The notes beneath the pieces were generated by a model. It was not told the DNA's origin. It made no database searches and saw only the letters and a program-made list of their open reading frames with translations. Source: Planctomycetaceae bacterium (GTDB lineage Bacteria > Planctomycetota > Planctomycetia > Planctomycetales > Planctomycetaceae). From it: a stretch of 64,000 bases of DNA. Numbering within the stretch: the first letter of the stretch is position 1; the number at the start of each line of letters is the position of its first letter. Below, one piece after another: positions 34,599-44,121 of this stretch. The position numbers were made by a program, and so were the translations under genes. Location of the stretch: contig JAEUII010000179.1 in assembly GCA_016795145.1 (NCBI GenBank), forward strand, positions 21,377 to 85,376, in the 5' to 3' direction.

Positions 34599-35495
34599 TC
34601 ACCGTTTGGTTTCCGGCGGCTTTTGAGCATCCTCTGGTAACGCCCCCGTGATCTGGAATTCCTGAATCAGCTCTTCTCGCCGCGCGGCGACGGCTCGGTC
34701 AAATTCGCTCAGCACGTCCATCGCGCGATCGCGGGAGGTGACAAGGCCGATGATGAGGTACTGCGTAATCGCCATGAGATAGCACACCCAGCCGACCAGC
34801 CAGCGTTCGCGATGCCGTCGATATTCGTTGTATCGCTCATGTTCCCTGGTGGTTTCCGGCGTAATGACTCGGATCGCTTCCTCCGAGACAACAGACACCA
34901 GCGGACACTGGGAACTCATGTGATTGGAACATGCCCAGCACGCAACAATCTGATGTCGGGCAGCATCTTCTTCAAAATCCACGGAATGAGGCAGCGGCGA
35001 ACCAACAATAGCGCACATCATCGCCAAAACAGGTGACGATCGATTGATGTGCCGGCAAAGATGGCCCTTCATCACGGCCCACTTTTTCTGCCACATCTGC
35101 TTGAAGATGTTCTTTCCTTTTTCCATCTTCGGGGGCCCTGGATGCAGAACCGCAAACAAGTCCTGATCCGGCATGGCTTCAATCACGCCGATCGCAAGCA
35201 ACAGGCGAAGTCCCATCGTCAGCCAGTCAGCGCGGTCCAGCCAGTCGACTTTTTGCAGCCATCCGAAAAGAAGGTGTTCCATGTTGGCGGTTGCGGCCAA
35301 CAGCAGCAGCGCGCCGCGAAACCACTCTTCCAGGTCCTTTTCGAGCTCGTCGTCCAGGTCCTGCAGGCGGAACACGCGACGCATGAAGAAGCGAAACACG
35401 GGGATCGCGATCAGTCCCACAATCAGGCGTGAGATCGGCTTCAGCGCCGATCGCAGTACGGGCAGGTCCATCAGGATTCGAAAGAGACTGCCCAA
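34599..35495 (-). CDS. Membrane protein of unknown function
   Basis: The 298-residue protein has hydrophobic segments at about 20-37, 60-80, 90-105 and 235-255 (WLVGWVCYLMAITQYLIIGL), with an intervening cysteine-containing stretch (HQIVACWACSNHMSSQCP) and a long charged C-terminal helix. I recognise no catalytic motif and no named family. It diverges from the site-2 protease gene with 270 bases between starts. A role cannot be assigned. Confidence 0.68.
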   Translation of the reverse strand: MGSLFRILMDLPVLRSALKPISRLIVGLIAIPVFRFFMRRVFRLQDLDDELEKDLEEWFRGALLLLAATANMEHLLFGWLQKVDWLDRADWLTMGLRLLLAIGVIEAMPDQDLFAVLHPGPPKMEKGKNIFKQMWQKKWAVMKGHLCRHINRSSPVLAMMCAIVGSPLPHSVDFEEDAARHQIVACWACSNHMSSQCPLVSVVSEEAIRVITPETTREHERYNEYRRHRERWLVGWVCYLMAITQYLIIGLVTSRDRAMDVLSEFDRAVAARREELIQEFQITGALPEDAQKPPETKR

Positions 35496-35765
35496 GGTTC
35501 ATTCCCCGATCAGGAATTCGAAGTTCGAGTCCGATTGCAGACAAAATCGACGCTGGAGGATAGCTCAAAAGGCTGTTTGACGCAGGGTCTGTTTCCTGCC
35601 GCCCGGGAGACTATCGCAAATTCACGATTTATGAGGATCTTCGGGCCGCCGCAAACTTCAGGGAAGGTGACGCGGGAGTACAAAACCTGTCGAAAATCAG
35701 TATTGTCCGCCCCAGTAACAGCCAGAATTGACAGCTCGCAGGACGCGACTCAACGGAGAAATGAC

Positions 35766-36527
35766 ATGTTCGGATTAGCCGGGGAAACCGAATTTGACCT
35801 GCGATTCTATCTGTTCGGGATCCCGGTCCGCGTTCACCCGATGTTCTGGCTGTCTTCCGCATGGATGGTCTGGGCCGGTGAGGCGTTCGATCTGACGGCC
35901 ATCGGAGTGCTGTGCATCTTTCTCTCCGTCCTGGTGCATGAACTGGGCCATGCCTGGTACATCCGAAAGTTCGGATACCCGTCGGAGATTGTGCTGTACT
36001 TCTTCTGTGGCTACGCAACCTCAAGTCACTTTCCGTTCTGGAGGCGCATCATCGTCTCAGCTGCAGGCCCAGGCGCAGGTCTGATCCTTGGCGTCATCTG
36101 CTATTTGCTGTTTCGATTTCTGCCCGACAACATCATTGCTCAGTATCTCCACGTTCGTTACTTCCTGTTCATGATGATGTTCGCCGGCATCATCGTGAAT
36201 CTTCTGAACCTGATTCCCTGCCTGCCTCTGGACGGCGGCCAAATCATGGGAGCGATCGTCCGGCGTTATGGTCCTCCGGGACGACAGAACGAGGAACTCA
36301 TCTACAAGATTTCCATCGCTGTCGCGGGGGCCGTCGCAGTCTGGGCAGCGATCTGTCTCAACAAGGAGCAGATGTTTTTTCCTCGATGGCTATTTACCTG
36401 GCTCCCCGCCCAGGACGCCAACCTGCTGTACATGCTGCAGCCCAGTGCCAGGTTCGAAATGATCTTTATGGGCTACCTCTGCGCTTCGAACATCAACGCT
36501 CTGAATCAGTACCGATCGTGGCGCTGA
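35766..36527 (+). CDS. Site-2-type membrane metalloprotease (M50)
   Basis: This 253-residue integral membrane protein has the intramembrane zinc site LVHELGHAW (H58, E59, H62) and the third ligand in LIPCLPLDGG (D156). That pair defines the S2P/M50 family of proteases that cleave within the membrane. There is no PDZ domain. The ATG at 35766 follows CGGAGAA by 5 bases; an open frame further upstream to 35535 is unsupported. Four to six helices are visible. Substrate unknown; such proteases often release anti-sigma factors. Confidence 0.9.
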   Translation: MFGLAGETEFDLRFYLFGIPVRVHPMFWLSSAWMVWAGEAFDLTAIGVLCIFLSVLVHELGHAWYIRKFGYPSEIVLYFFCGYATSSHFPFWRRIIVSAAGPGAGLILGVICYLLFRFLPDNIIAQYLHVRYFLFMMMFAGIIVNLLNLIPCLPLDGGQIMGAIVRRYGPPGRQNEELIYKISIAVAGAVAVWAAICLNKEQMFFPRWLFTWLPAQDANLLYMLQPSARFEMIFMGYLCASNINALNQYRSWR

Positions 36528-36727
36528 GGATGCTCGGTTTTCCCCACGACGCCTGCTGACGGCCGCACTTCCGGCTCAGATACAACCAGCGCAACCGGAA
36601 AACTCTTCGAGTCAGCGACAACCGGTCCGTTGAGTCTTTTCGGCGGCAGGCGAACAGAATGTTCGATGTCGGGAACGCGGACTCCGTGTCCGATGGCGAC
36701 TTCTGCCGATACGTCCAGAGACATCAT
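36506..36727 (-). CDS. Small protein, convergent and overlapping the M50 gene end
   Basis: The 73-codon frame starts with ATGATG at 36722-36727, preceded by GCAGGAAGA, one of the better ribosome sites in the window. The peptide (HGVRVPDIEHSVRLPPKRL, then ADSKSFPVALVVSEPEV) is proline- and valine-rich and shows no membrane helix. Its 3' end overlaps the last 22 bases of the M50 gene on the other strand. I do not recognise the family. The good initiation site is the main support. Confidence 0.45.
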   Translation of the reverse strand: MMSLDVSAEVAIGHGVRVPDIEHSVRLPPKRLNGPVVADSKSFPVALVVSEPEVRPSAGVVGKTEHPQRHDRY

Positions 36728-36789
36728 CGATTCTTCCTGCGCGAGCCTTTGTCATCCCTTCTTTTCGCTGTCTTCCATTGAGGGTTTAC

Positions 36790-37683
36790 ATGCGAGCCTT
36801 CCTCTTCGCCCTGGTGATGGCTGCTTCCGGTTCCAGTGTTGTCGCAGGAGATGGCTGGCTGGAATCCTACACGGCGGCCAAAGACGCCGTCGAAAGCGAT
36901 GGCGGCGCGATCCTGATTCACTTTCACGCCTGGTACTGCGGTCCATGTAAGCAGATGGACGCCAACGTGTTTTCCGACGCTGCCGTGCAGCGAGCACTCG
37001 GCGACGGTCTTGCGTCCATCAAAGTGGATACAACTCACGATCCGGAACTCGCCGCGAAGTACGGTGCCGACACGGTTCCCCGCGACGTCGTGGTCTTTCC
37101 TGATGGCACCGTGGAGACTTTGAATATCGGCTACATGAACAAGGGTTCGTACCTGAACCTGCTTCGCGAAACCGCCGACCGTGCTCGCCGAATGGGTGTT
37201 CCGACACCGATTGATACGAAGGAAAAACAGAAACCGATTGAGCAACCGGGAAACACTGGCATCCAGCCAGAAACGACAAAGCCTGATTCAAACGAAGCAT
37301 CAATCGATCCGCCACTGATTGGACTCGACGGATTCTGCCCCGTTCATCTGCATGATAAGCGCGAGTGGATTCCTGGGCAGGACAAGATCACGGCCGACCA
37401 CCGCGGAGTGCGATACCTGTTCGCTTCCGAAGCCGATCGAACAGCGTTCCTGAAAGATCCCGCACGCTATGCTCCTCAGGACCTTGGCTGCGATCCAGTC
37501 ATCCTGACAAAGGATCAGAAGGCGGTTGCGGGCAGCATTCGCTTCGGTGCCTTTTTCGACAATCGCCTCTACCTTTTCACGACCGCTTCCAACCGCGATC
37601 AGTTCAAAGCAAAGCCTCTGCAGTTCACAGAAATCCGCAGCGCTCTGCGAGCAGATAGCATCGAAGGGGCATCGTTTCAGTAG
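36790..37683 (+). CDS. Secreted thioredoxin-like protein with two YHS-like modules
   Basis: The 297-residue protein has a signal peptide (about 1-19), then a thioredoxin-fold domain with WYCGPC (C50, C53), a redox-active motif. After a Lys/Pro-rich linker come two related modules at about 177-225 and 227-275: GFCPVHLHDKREWIPG then GVRYLFASEADRTAFLKDP, and LGCDPVILTKDQKAVAG then NRLYLFTTASNRDQFKAKP. They match the YHS pattern associated with metal binding. ATG at 36790 with GAGGG upstream. The TAG stop codon is part of a repeat element that begins at 37680. Confidence 0.85.
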   Translation: MRAFLFALVMAASGSSVVAGDGWLESYTAAKDAVESDGGAILIHFHAWYCGPCKQMDANVFSDAAVQRALGDGLASIKVDTTHDPELAAKYGADTVPRDVVVFPDGTVETLNIGYMNKGSYLNLLRETADRARRMGVPTPIDTKEKQKPIEQPGNTGIQPETTKPDSNEASIDPPLIGLDGFCPVHLHDKREWIPGQDKITADHRGVRYLFASEADRTAFLKDPARYAPQDLGCDPVILTKDQKAVAGSIRFGAFFDNRLYLFTTASNRDQFKAKPLQFTEIRSALRADSIEGASFQ

Positions 37684-37785
37684 AGTCGTTGTTCGCTCCG
37701 CCGAACAGAACGCAATGGACGACCCCGGAAAGGCAGATTGCGCCACGCGGTAGAAAAACGCCTGGTTCGCGGAGCGAACCGCGAC
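37680..37785. repeat. Family E composite repeat, copy 1
   Basis: The first module is GTAGAGTCGTTGTTCGCTCC, with the palindrome GTTCG...CGAAC, then AACAGAACGC. The second, after GTAG at 37750, is CGCCTGGTTCGC-GGA-GCGAACCGCG. It fills the gap between convergent genes and provides the upstream gene's stop codon. Copy 2 is at 63328-63424. Confidence 0.85.
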
Positions 37786-37792
37786 TTTGCAA

Positions 37793-39700
37793 CTACGGTG
37801 CGGCTTCTGGAGCTTTCGTGTCGGTGACTTCCTGCCGGATCACAGGAGCAACGCCGTCGAAGATGTGCAGGTCGTTGTAGGCCATCAGGCTGCCTTTTTC
37901 GAGATGCACATTTTTGAGTGCTACGGCGTATTCTGATCGAGCCTGGAAGTAACGAATCTCAGCCTCGACGACGCGACGCTGAGCATCCAGGAGACGGTCG
38001 ACGTCCACGTCCAGATCGTTCTCTTCCTGAGCCTCATACGACATCAGAACGCTGTTCGCAGCTTCAAGTCGATTCATTGCGGTCTGGCAGGCTTCGTACG
38101 CTCGAGCCGCTTCGGCGATGGCGTTGCTAAGGTCGTGAACGACTTCACGTTCCTGTTCCCGCAGGATGACTCGTTCCCGTGCCAGCATCATTTCGGCATT
38201 CGAAACGGCCAGGTACCCCTTGCGATATCCGAGTGGCACCGTGTATTCGACGCCAAGATACCATTCCTGCAGGTCACCAGTTGTGAGATTGCCGATCGAT
38301 GACGAATGTTCTTCATCGCGAATCAGGTCGTCACCGAAGCCTCGGAAACGGTAGCGTCCCACCGTATCAAGCCGTGGGTTCAGGAAGTTCTTCGAAGCCA
38401 GAAGCTCCATCTTCCGCTTTTGAATATTCAGCTGCTGGCGACGCAGCTCGGGACGACGCACCAGGGCCTCCTGCATGATGGAGTCCCAGTGGAAAAGCAC
38501 TTCGGCTTCCGTCGGATCTTCTTTCGGCCGCAGCATGTGATCATCGTTGATCGGCATGCCAATCAGCAGTCGGAGTCGGCGTTCACACACCTGGACGCCG
38601 CTGGTCCCGCGGGGTGTTCCACCGGTGCTGCCGTTTCGGTTCTGTGTGCCCTGAACAACTCGGCCAGTCAACGCATCGTCAACGTCCGCTTTGAATCGAT
38701 AGTACTGCTCACGAGCCAGAGCAACACGGGCGTCGTTTTCAATGTCGCTGTCGGCTCGAGCTTTCAACTGGTTCCATGCTTCCAGAGCCCGCTTCATGGC
38801 GTGGCTGCGAGCATCCAGGTCACGCCAGGCAAAGTACAAGTCCCAGTAGGCATTGACGACGTTACTGACATAATCCCGCACGGACATTTCAAAGTCCGTC
38901 TGAGTAATGTCATTGTTGACTCGCGCGATTAGCAGACCGTTGTAAACACCCGGAGTCGCGCCTGGTCCGGCGATGCGGTTGAATTCCATCCCGCCGCCCT
39001 GGAGCAGCGGCTGACGAATCTCGCCTTCGACGTAACTATCCCACGCACTTCGAAATGTGTTGCTCGGCGCATTATTCGTGTCGTAGTTGCTGTAGCCTCG
39101 CAGGGCCAGTCGTGAACCAGTCACCGTGCGTTTGCTGAGCTCGACGTTGTAGTCGTTCAGGTCCTGACGAAAGGTATTCGTTCCGCCGGAAAAGAAAGGG
39201 TTGTTGAAGGTCTGGTCTTTATTATTGAAGTACGCCGATGCGGCCAGCTGGGCATCGAATGCGCTGAGTGCGGCTTCCATACTGTAACGCGGATCGGTTT
39301 CACGCAATCCGGAGTTGAACCGCGTCGCGATCGTATCCGGATTGCGTAGACTCACACCTCCCAGGTCGCGCAGAACTTCTGAATTCTGCATCGCGATCTG
39401 CAGGATCTCGCTGACCGTCACATCGTGGTATTCGATCTCTTCCAGACGTGATCGATCACGGACTGTAATCGGGGCGGAAGACAGTGCAGCCTGCATGATT
39501 TCGACCTGAGGCTCATCGACAGCTCTCGAAATCGGCTCCACCCGCGAAAGGTCATTTCCAATCGTCTGACGCAGTGAATTCTGTGAACGACAGCCCACCA
39601 GCGTCGGCAGCACCGTGCTGAAGAGAAGGGTTGTCGTCACGCTCAGACGAAATATCCGCCGGGAGCGTTCAGACCAGATTGTCTGAAGACTCAGGAACAT
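37793..39700 (-). CDS. TolC-family outer-membrane efflux lipoprotein
   Basis: The 635-residue protein has an N-terminal signal ending in a lipobox, LVGC (C37). Its long helical repeats are typical of TolC: two related halves rich in coiled-coil with LNIQKRKMELLASKNFLNPRL and the C-terminal REQEREVVHDLSNAIAEAARA. The half-length beta segments (YNVELSKRTVTGSRLALRGY and YLGVEYTVPLGYRKGYLAVS) are the predicted barrel strands. It forms the outer-membrane duct of a tripartite exporter; no inner-membrane pump or periplasmic adaptor is adjacent. Confidence 0.88.
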   Translation of the reverse strand: MFLSLQTIWSERSRRIFRLSVTTTLLFSTVLPTLVGCRSQNSLRQTIGNDLSRVEPISRAVDEPQVEIMQAALSSAPITVRDRSRLEEIEYHDVTVSEILQIAMQNSEVLRDLGGVSLRNPDTIATRFNSGLRETDPRYSMEAALSAFDAQLAASAYFNNKDQTFNNPFFSGGTNTFRQDLNDYNVELSKRTVTGSRLALRGYSNYDTNNAPSNTFRSAWDSYVEGEIRQPLLQGGGMEFNRIAGPGATPGVYNGLLIARVNNDITQTDFEMSVRDYVSNVVNAYWDLYFAWRDLDARSHAMKRALEAWNQLKARADSDIENDARVALAREQYYRFKADVDDALTGRVVQGTQNRNGSTGGTPRGTSGVQVCERRLRLLIGMPINDDHMLRPKEDPTEAEVLFHWDSIMQEALVRRPELRRQQLNIQKRKMELLASKNFLNPRLDTVGRYRFRGFGDDLIRDEEHSSSIGNLTTGDLQEWYLGVEYTVPLGYRKGYLAVSNAEMMLARERVILREQEREVVHDLSNAIAEAARAYEACQTAMNRLEAANSVLMSYEAQEENDLDVDVDRLLDAQRRVVEAEIRYFQARSEYAVALKNVHLEKGSLMAYNDLHIFDGVAPVIRQEVTDTKAPEAAP

Positions 39701-39992
39701 CCGTGTTCTCTGTCTACGTCCGCGCAGACATCAATCCTTTGATGACTGCTTGACTCTTCAAATCGGATCATGCGGGACGCAACGATCGCACTGTGCACTC
39801 GCACTTACGGAAAACCCGACATGTCGTGTCCGGACAGTGGCGCAACTGATTTACACGGAAGCACACCGATATCTGGCAGAGGTGTTGCAAACGGACTGAC
39901 CCGAATGGTCGAAGCCCTTTGGATCTTATGAATCGGCAGTTCATGCCGCAGCGTGGCAGTAACTGGAACGACATGAAGTGGTACGGTGGCGA

Positions 39993-40883
39993 CTATTTCA
40001 TGCGGCGCATCAGAACCTGAGCCAGAGCGGCGTCAAGATTGTCCGAGGTGCGGATCAGTTTGTAGTCGATTCCGCTGCCAGCGCAACGCCTTCGCACTGC
40101 GTCAAGAAACTTCTCCATCGCGGCGAGGTATCCGGTTCTCAAGGCCGCTGGATCACACGTCAGTTTCCCGGCATCTTCAAGCCCTTCAAACCGCATCGTA
40201 CCCGAATATCGAAACTCCAGCTCTTCATCATCAAGTACAAGCAGAGTAATCACTTCATGCCCGCGCTGTCGCATCATCTGAAGCCCCTTGAACAGGTCTT
40301 CACGCGGACAGAACAAGTCCGACAGCAGAATCACAATACTGCGTCGGTTCAGTGACTCGCTGACTCGGCGAAGGACGCCAAGGATGTCTGTCTTTCCGCC
40401 GGCCGTCTGTACCTGCAGGCCATTCAGAATCGTCTGCAGATGGTTGTTCCTGCTGCTTGCCGGAATCTGACTTCGAATGGCCGAATCAAACAGGCTCACA
40501 CCGACGGAATCATGCTGCTTCAGGACCAGCATGCTCATAGCCGCTGCGACCGTCTGAGCGTAAGCGAACTTGGACATCGCTCCGGAACCGAACTGCATGG
40601 ATTCGCTTCCATCCAGCACCAGCATGACTCGAACGTTCGTGTCCTCTTCGAACTGCTTCAGGTAGTAGCGGTCCGATCGAGACCACAGCTTCCAGTCGAT
40701 ACGACGCAGATCATCACCGGCGACGTATTCACGATGCTGCACGAATTCCAGCGACTGACCAAAGTACGGACTGCGATGCAACCCCGAGACAAAGCCTTCA
40801 ACGACCTGTCGGGCTCGCAATTCCAGACGTGCGATGCGTGCCAGTTCCTCAGGCCGCAAAGATCTTTCCAAGTCCTGGGTCAC
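39993..40883 (-). CDS. DUF58 protein with VWA-like fold
   Basis: This 296-residue protein has the DUF58 core, [19 protein letters not shown], and then a VWA-like MIDAS motif, LVLDGSESM, with [10 protein letters not shown] later. DUF58 proteins accompany MoxR ATPases and are thought to be their metal-dependent clients. The gene overlaps the end of moxR by 35 bases. The BatA/BatB-type VWA and transglutaminase genes that usually follow are absent. Confidence 0.93.
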   Translation of the reverse strand: MTQDLERSLRPEELARIARLELRARQVVEGFVSGLHRSPYFGQSLEFVQHREYVAGDDLRRIDWKLWSRSDRYYLKQFEEDTNVRVMLVLDGSESMQFGSGAMSKFAYAQTVAAAMSMLVLKQHDSVGVSLFDSAIRSQIPASSRNNHLQTILNGLQVQTAGGKTDILGVLRRVSESLNRRSIVILLSDLFCPREDLFKGLQMMRQRGHEVITLLVLDDEELEFRYSGTMRFEGLEDAGKLTCDPAALRTGYLAAMEKFLDAVRRRCAGSGIDYKLIRTSDNLDAALAQVLMRRMK

Positions 40884-41904
40884 TCGTCAGTTCGCTTTCA
40901 CGAGTAGGAGTTTCCTGAATGAGACGTTCCACCACTTTGTCGGAAGTGATGCCTTCACTCTCCGCAGTAAAGTTCGGAACAATTCGGTGACGCAGCACAG
41001 GAGCTGCCAGCTTCTGAATGTCTTCAATGGAAACAGTCGTGCGGCCGTTCAGCAGTGCACGTGTCTTTGCTCCCAGCAGCAGGTTCTGCACGGCTCGCGG
41101 ACCAGCTCCCCATCCCAGCCATTCATTGACCCACTGTGGGGTTCCTGGTTCGCGAACTCGCGTTTGACGAACGATGGCCAGAGTGTAGTTGATGACATGA
41201 TCAGAGACCGGAACCTGTCGCACCGTTGTCTGAATCTGAAGGACCTGCTCGCCGGACAGAACCGGCTGCACTTCCGGGCGGAAGTTCGAGGTCGTCTGTC
41301 GAGCAATCTGACGTTCTTCGTCAAACGTTGGATAACGAACGAACACCTTGAACATGAAGCGGTCCTGCTGAGCTTCCGGAAGGGAATAGGTTCCTTCCTG
41401 CTCAATCGGATTCTGCGTGGCAAGCACAAAGAACGGTGCGCTCAGTTTGTGGATGACCTGGCCAACCGTGACCTGTCGCTCCTGCATGGCTTCCAGAAGT
41501 GCGGCCTGAGTCTTCGGAGGTGTTCGATTGATTTCGTCTGCAAGAACCACGTTATGAAACAGTGGCCCCTGGATGAAACGAAATTCTCGCTGGCCTGTGG
41601 TTCGATTCTCTTGAAGGATGTCGGTTCCCGTGATGTCTGCCGGCATCAGGTCAGGAGTAAACTGAATTCGTGAAAAGGTCATCGACAGACTGCGAGCAAC
41701 CGTGCTGACCATCAGTGTCTTTGCAAGTCCCGGCACGCCTTCCAGAAGAACGTGCCCCTGGCTGAACAGTGCGATCAACAGCTGTTCGATCACGTCATCC
41801 TGCCCGACGATCACCTTTCGAATTTGCTCCTGCAGATTTCCAAACGCCTGGTGCAGAAGATCTACCGCCTGTCCTGACAGGCCATTGTCGGTATTGTCCG
41901 TCAT
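40849..41904 (-). CDS. MoxR-type AAA+ ATPase
   Basis: This 351-residue AAA+ chaperone has Walker A in GVPGLAKT (56-63), Walker B in VVLADEINR (119-127), and the MoxR-specific [18 protein letters not shown] region, with [22 protein letters not shown] as sensor 1 and the pore region in pieces. It is expected to remodel or activate a substrate, probably the DUF58 product encoded next. No other operon gene is present. Confidence 0.94.
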   Translation of the reverse strand: MTDNTDNGLSGQAVDLLHQAFGNLQEQIRKVIVGQDDVIEQLLIALFSQGHVLLEGVPGLAKTLMVSTVARSLSMTFSRIQFTPDLMPADITGTDILQENRTTGQREFRFIQGPLFHNVVLADEINRTPPKTQAALLEAMQERQVTVGQVIHKLSAPFFVLATQNPIEQEGTYSLPEAQQDRFMFKVFVRYPTFDEERQIARQTTSNFRPEVQPVLSGEQVLQIQTTVRQVPVSDHVINYTLAIVRQTRVREPGTPQWVNEWLGWGAGPRAVQNLLLGAKTRALLNGRTTVSIEDIQKLAAPVLRHRIVPNFTAESEGITSDKVVERLIQETPTRESELTSDPGLGKIFAA

Positions 41905-42067
41905 GAAATCTCTCGGTCTTTATTGTCAGAACCGTGTTCCAGCCCGGTCTGTCGCCGCATGACTGCGTGACGTCCGAGTTTCGTAGGCAAACGTGGGGCC
42001 GGGATGATAACAGAGCAAATGCGGTTGAGAAACCACGGACGGCGAGTTGAGCGATTTGGCGTTACCG

Positions 42068-42174
42068 TAGTGGAACTCGCCAGAGTTCCTATCCGGCAGC
42101 GCGACTACAAGCTTCTATTCCGGGTCGCTGGTGAGGGGCACTGAGGCTCGGGGATCTTTAGCAAGATCCACTAC
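42068..42174. repeat. GTAG-type REP inverted pair
   Basis: The left copy is GTAGT plus GGAACTC-GCCA-GAGTTCC (plus strand). The right copy, on the minus strand, is GTAGT plus GGATCTT-GCTA-AAGATCC, the same version as at 4715. It lies between convergent and same-strand genes downstream of the HPr gene. Confidence 0.85.
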
Positions 42175-42184
42175 CAGTGCTGCG

Positions 42185-42481
42185 CTAGTGCGACACTCCG
42201 CCGGGCAGCGGGAATCCAGACTCGAACAGATGGGCAATTGCGTCCGCGGCGGCCGGGGCGTCATCCCCATTTGTTTCCAGTTCCAGGATGGCACCGGAGG
42301 GGGCGGCAAGAAGCATGAGATCAAAGGCCGATTTTACATCGGCCTTGCGACCATCAAACGAAAGGGAGATCGACGATGAAAACATCAGGGCCTTCCGGAC
42401 CAACTGCGTGATCGGATTCAAATGCAGCCCGTTCTCCGGGGTGACAGTGACCTGTCTCCTGATCGGTGTTACATCTCCCAT
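42185..42481 (-). CDS. HPr-like phosphocarrier (NPr-type)
   Basis: The start is the ATG at 42481, with GGGAG 7 bases upstream, giving 98 residues. The phosphorylated histidine is H20 in ENGLHLNPITQLV, and the regulatory serine is S51 in VKSAFDLMLLAA, with the family spacing of 31 residues. The usual arginine two residues after the histidine is N22 here. With hpf and ptsN upstream on the same strand, it most likely passes phosphate to the PtsN-type protein. Nitrogen-type PTS function is inferred; no EI is in the window. Confidence 0.85.
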   Translation of the reverse strand: MGDVTPIRRQVTVTPENGLHLNPITQLVRKALMFSSSISLSFDGRKADVKSAFDLMLLAAPSGAILELETNGDDAPAAADAIAHLFESGFPLPGGVSH

Positions 42482-42539
42482 GTGTCTACTCCCGACAACA
42501 GGTCCGGCACACAAAGGAACCGGACCTGATCATTCCTAA

Positions 42540-43016
42540 TCAGGCGTCTCGATCGCCTTCGTCTCGTTCGACAAGCAGGTCCCAAATGTCGACTGACGTT
42601 GTGGACTGCTTCAGGAAGTTGCAGAAGTCAGGGCTTCGCAGGTGTCGAGAAATGTTCTCGAGTCCTCGAAGGTGGTCGCCCGGGCGATCCGGAGGCGACA
42701 CAACAAGGAACAGGATGTAGACGTCTTCGCCATCAAGACTTGCGAAGTCCACTCCACCTCGTGAAATCGCAACGGTTGCTGACAGCTTTTCCACCGAGGC
42801 GTGCTTGGTATGAGGAACAGCGACGCCGTTTCCAATGCCGGTCGATCCCAGCTCTTCACGCTTCAGAATTGCAGCAACGACTGCTTCTTCATCGCCGGCT
42901 CGAAACGCGCCGGCTTCTTTCAAACTGGCCACCATTTCTCGAATCACGTCTTCCTTCTTCGTGGCTTTCAAAGAGGGAAGGATGGCTTCCTTGACAACAA
43001 ACTCAGTCAGCTTCAT
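42540..43016 (-). CDS. ptsN: PTS IIA-like nitrogen regulatory protein
   Basis: The 158-residue protein starts at the ATG at 43016, with AGGAGCAGG upstream. It has the EIIA-Ntr/Fru fold, and the phosphorylated histidine is H69 in GVAVPHTKH. The following [20 protein letters not shown] and [16 protein letters not shown] fit PtsN. It probably regulates kinases or transporters according to its phosphorylation state. The order hpf-ptsN-HPr mirrors the rpoN neighbourhood of proteobacteria, without rpoN. Confidence 0.9.
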   Translation of the reverse strand: MKLTEFVVKEAILPSLKATKKEDVIREMVASLKEAGAFRAGDEEAVVAAILKREELGSTGIGNGVAVPHTKHASVEKLSATVAISRGGVDFASLDGEDVYILFLVVSPPDRPGDHLRGLENISRHLRSPDFCNFLKQSTTSVDIWDLLVERDEGDRDA

Positions 43017-43219
43017 GGGGAACCTGCTCCTGGCAAAACACGGCCAGCGCCAAAATATCAGAACGAAAACGGCCAGAATGGCCAATGTATGCAGAGAATC
43101 TGCGAAGACGATTTCAAAGGATGCGTATCACAGCCTTCTCGAAGAGAATTCGCAATCGCGAAGATCCGCGAATTCAAAGCCAGGAAGCTGAAGTTGCCAT
43201 CCGAAAGAAAAGCCAGCAA

Positions 43220-43573
43220 TCAGGCCTGAGGGCTATCTTTGCTGCCTGCTTCGAGTGACGCGTCAGAGACAGAGGTCTTGTGTCGTCGATCTCGGTGCTT
43301 TTCCTTGTACTTGTGAACCTGGTGCTCCATTTTGTGGAGTGCTTTGTCGAAGGTCACTTTCGTGTCTTCACCTTCCACATGCGCCACGATCGTGTGGTAG
43401 CCGTCGATCTCGACCAGCATTTCCACGTCGACTCGCGGGCCTTCAAATTCCAGTGTCACATCGATTTCACTGACGGTATCCAGATACCGAAGGAGCTTTT
43501 CGGCCTTCTGAGTAATATAGTCACGAAGATCTTGCCGAATGCTGCCATGTCGACAGGTAATCGCCACCTGCAT
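43220..43573 (-). CDS. hpf: Ribosome hibernation promoting factor, short form
   Basis: The 117-residue protein begins at the ATG at 43573 (MQVAITCRHGSI). Its RHG-x-I and the DVTLEFEGPRVDVEMLVEIDG and AHVEGEDTKVTFDKALHKME segments are the S30Ae/HPF fold, which occupies the decoding centre in resting ribosomes. The C-terminal dimerisation domain of long HPF is missing and is replaced by a short lysine/serine tail. It is the first gene of the hpf-ptsN-HPr row. Confidence 0.93.
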   Translation of the reverse strand: MQVAITCRHGSIRQDLRDYITQKAEKLLRYLDTVSEIDVTLEFEGPRVDVEMLVEIDGYHTIVAHVEGEDTKVTFDKALHKMEHQVHKYKEKHRDRRHKTSVSDASLEAGSKDSPQA

Positions 43574-44121
43574 CCTAGTTTCCTTCCAGTCAGTGCGCTT
43601 CTTCAAAACTGTTCATGGCGATGCCGCATTGGGCCCGCCGTGTTTTCCTGCGTCAGGTCGACGGTCTTCGAAACGGTGACCTCTTCCTGATGTCGCTGGC
43701 TCAAAATTCTAGTTGGAGCCTCAAATCATGAAAAGCGCCGGTTGAGGGTTCTTTGCCCGAAGTTCAATCATGACAAGACAATTGTGGTGCTGAATTCCCC
43801 CAAAGAGGACCTCGCTGCCCCGAAAGCCCCGCCGAAAGGCCGTTTCTGCCTGAACAGAAAGCGGGCAACACTCTCCAAACGCCTGGAGACGCGATGCGTT
43901 TCATGCAGGAACACTCAGAACATTTGCCAATCACCATGCCGTCAGATTCCTCGGAGCCATCAGCTTTTCCGCCTCCGGCTCCGCTGAACTCTACGCTTCA
44001 AACTTCCCCACGGCACCGGCTTTTCAAGCGAAGTTACCCGCCTTCGGGCCTTTCTCCATGCCCGAACGGATGTGGCCAAAAGGCAACGCTCCGTCCAGAC
44101 TCTTGTCCGAAGCCCAGCGAC
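43574..44121. other. Intergenic region upstream of hpf
   Basis: These 548 bases lie between the hpf start and the stop of the SGNH gene, both on the minus strand. Open frames in it are short and lack ribosome sites. No repeat shared with the rest of the window was identified. The hpf promoter should lie here. Confidence 0.5.
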
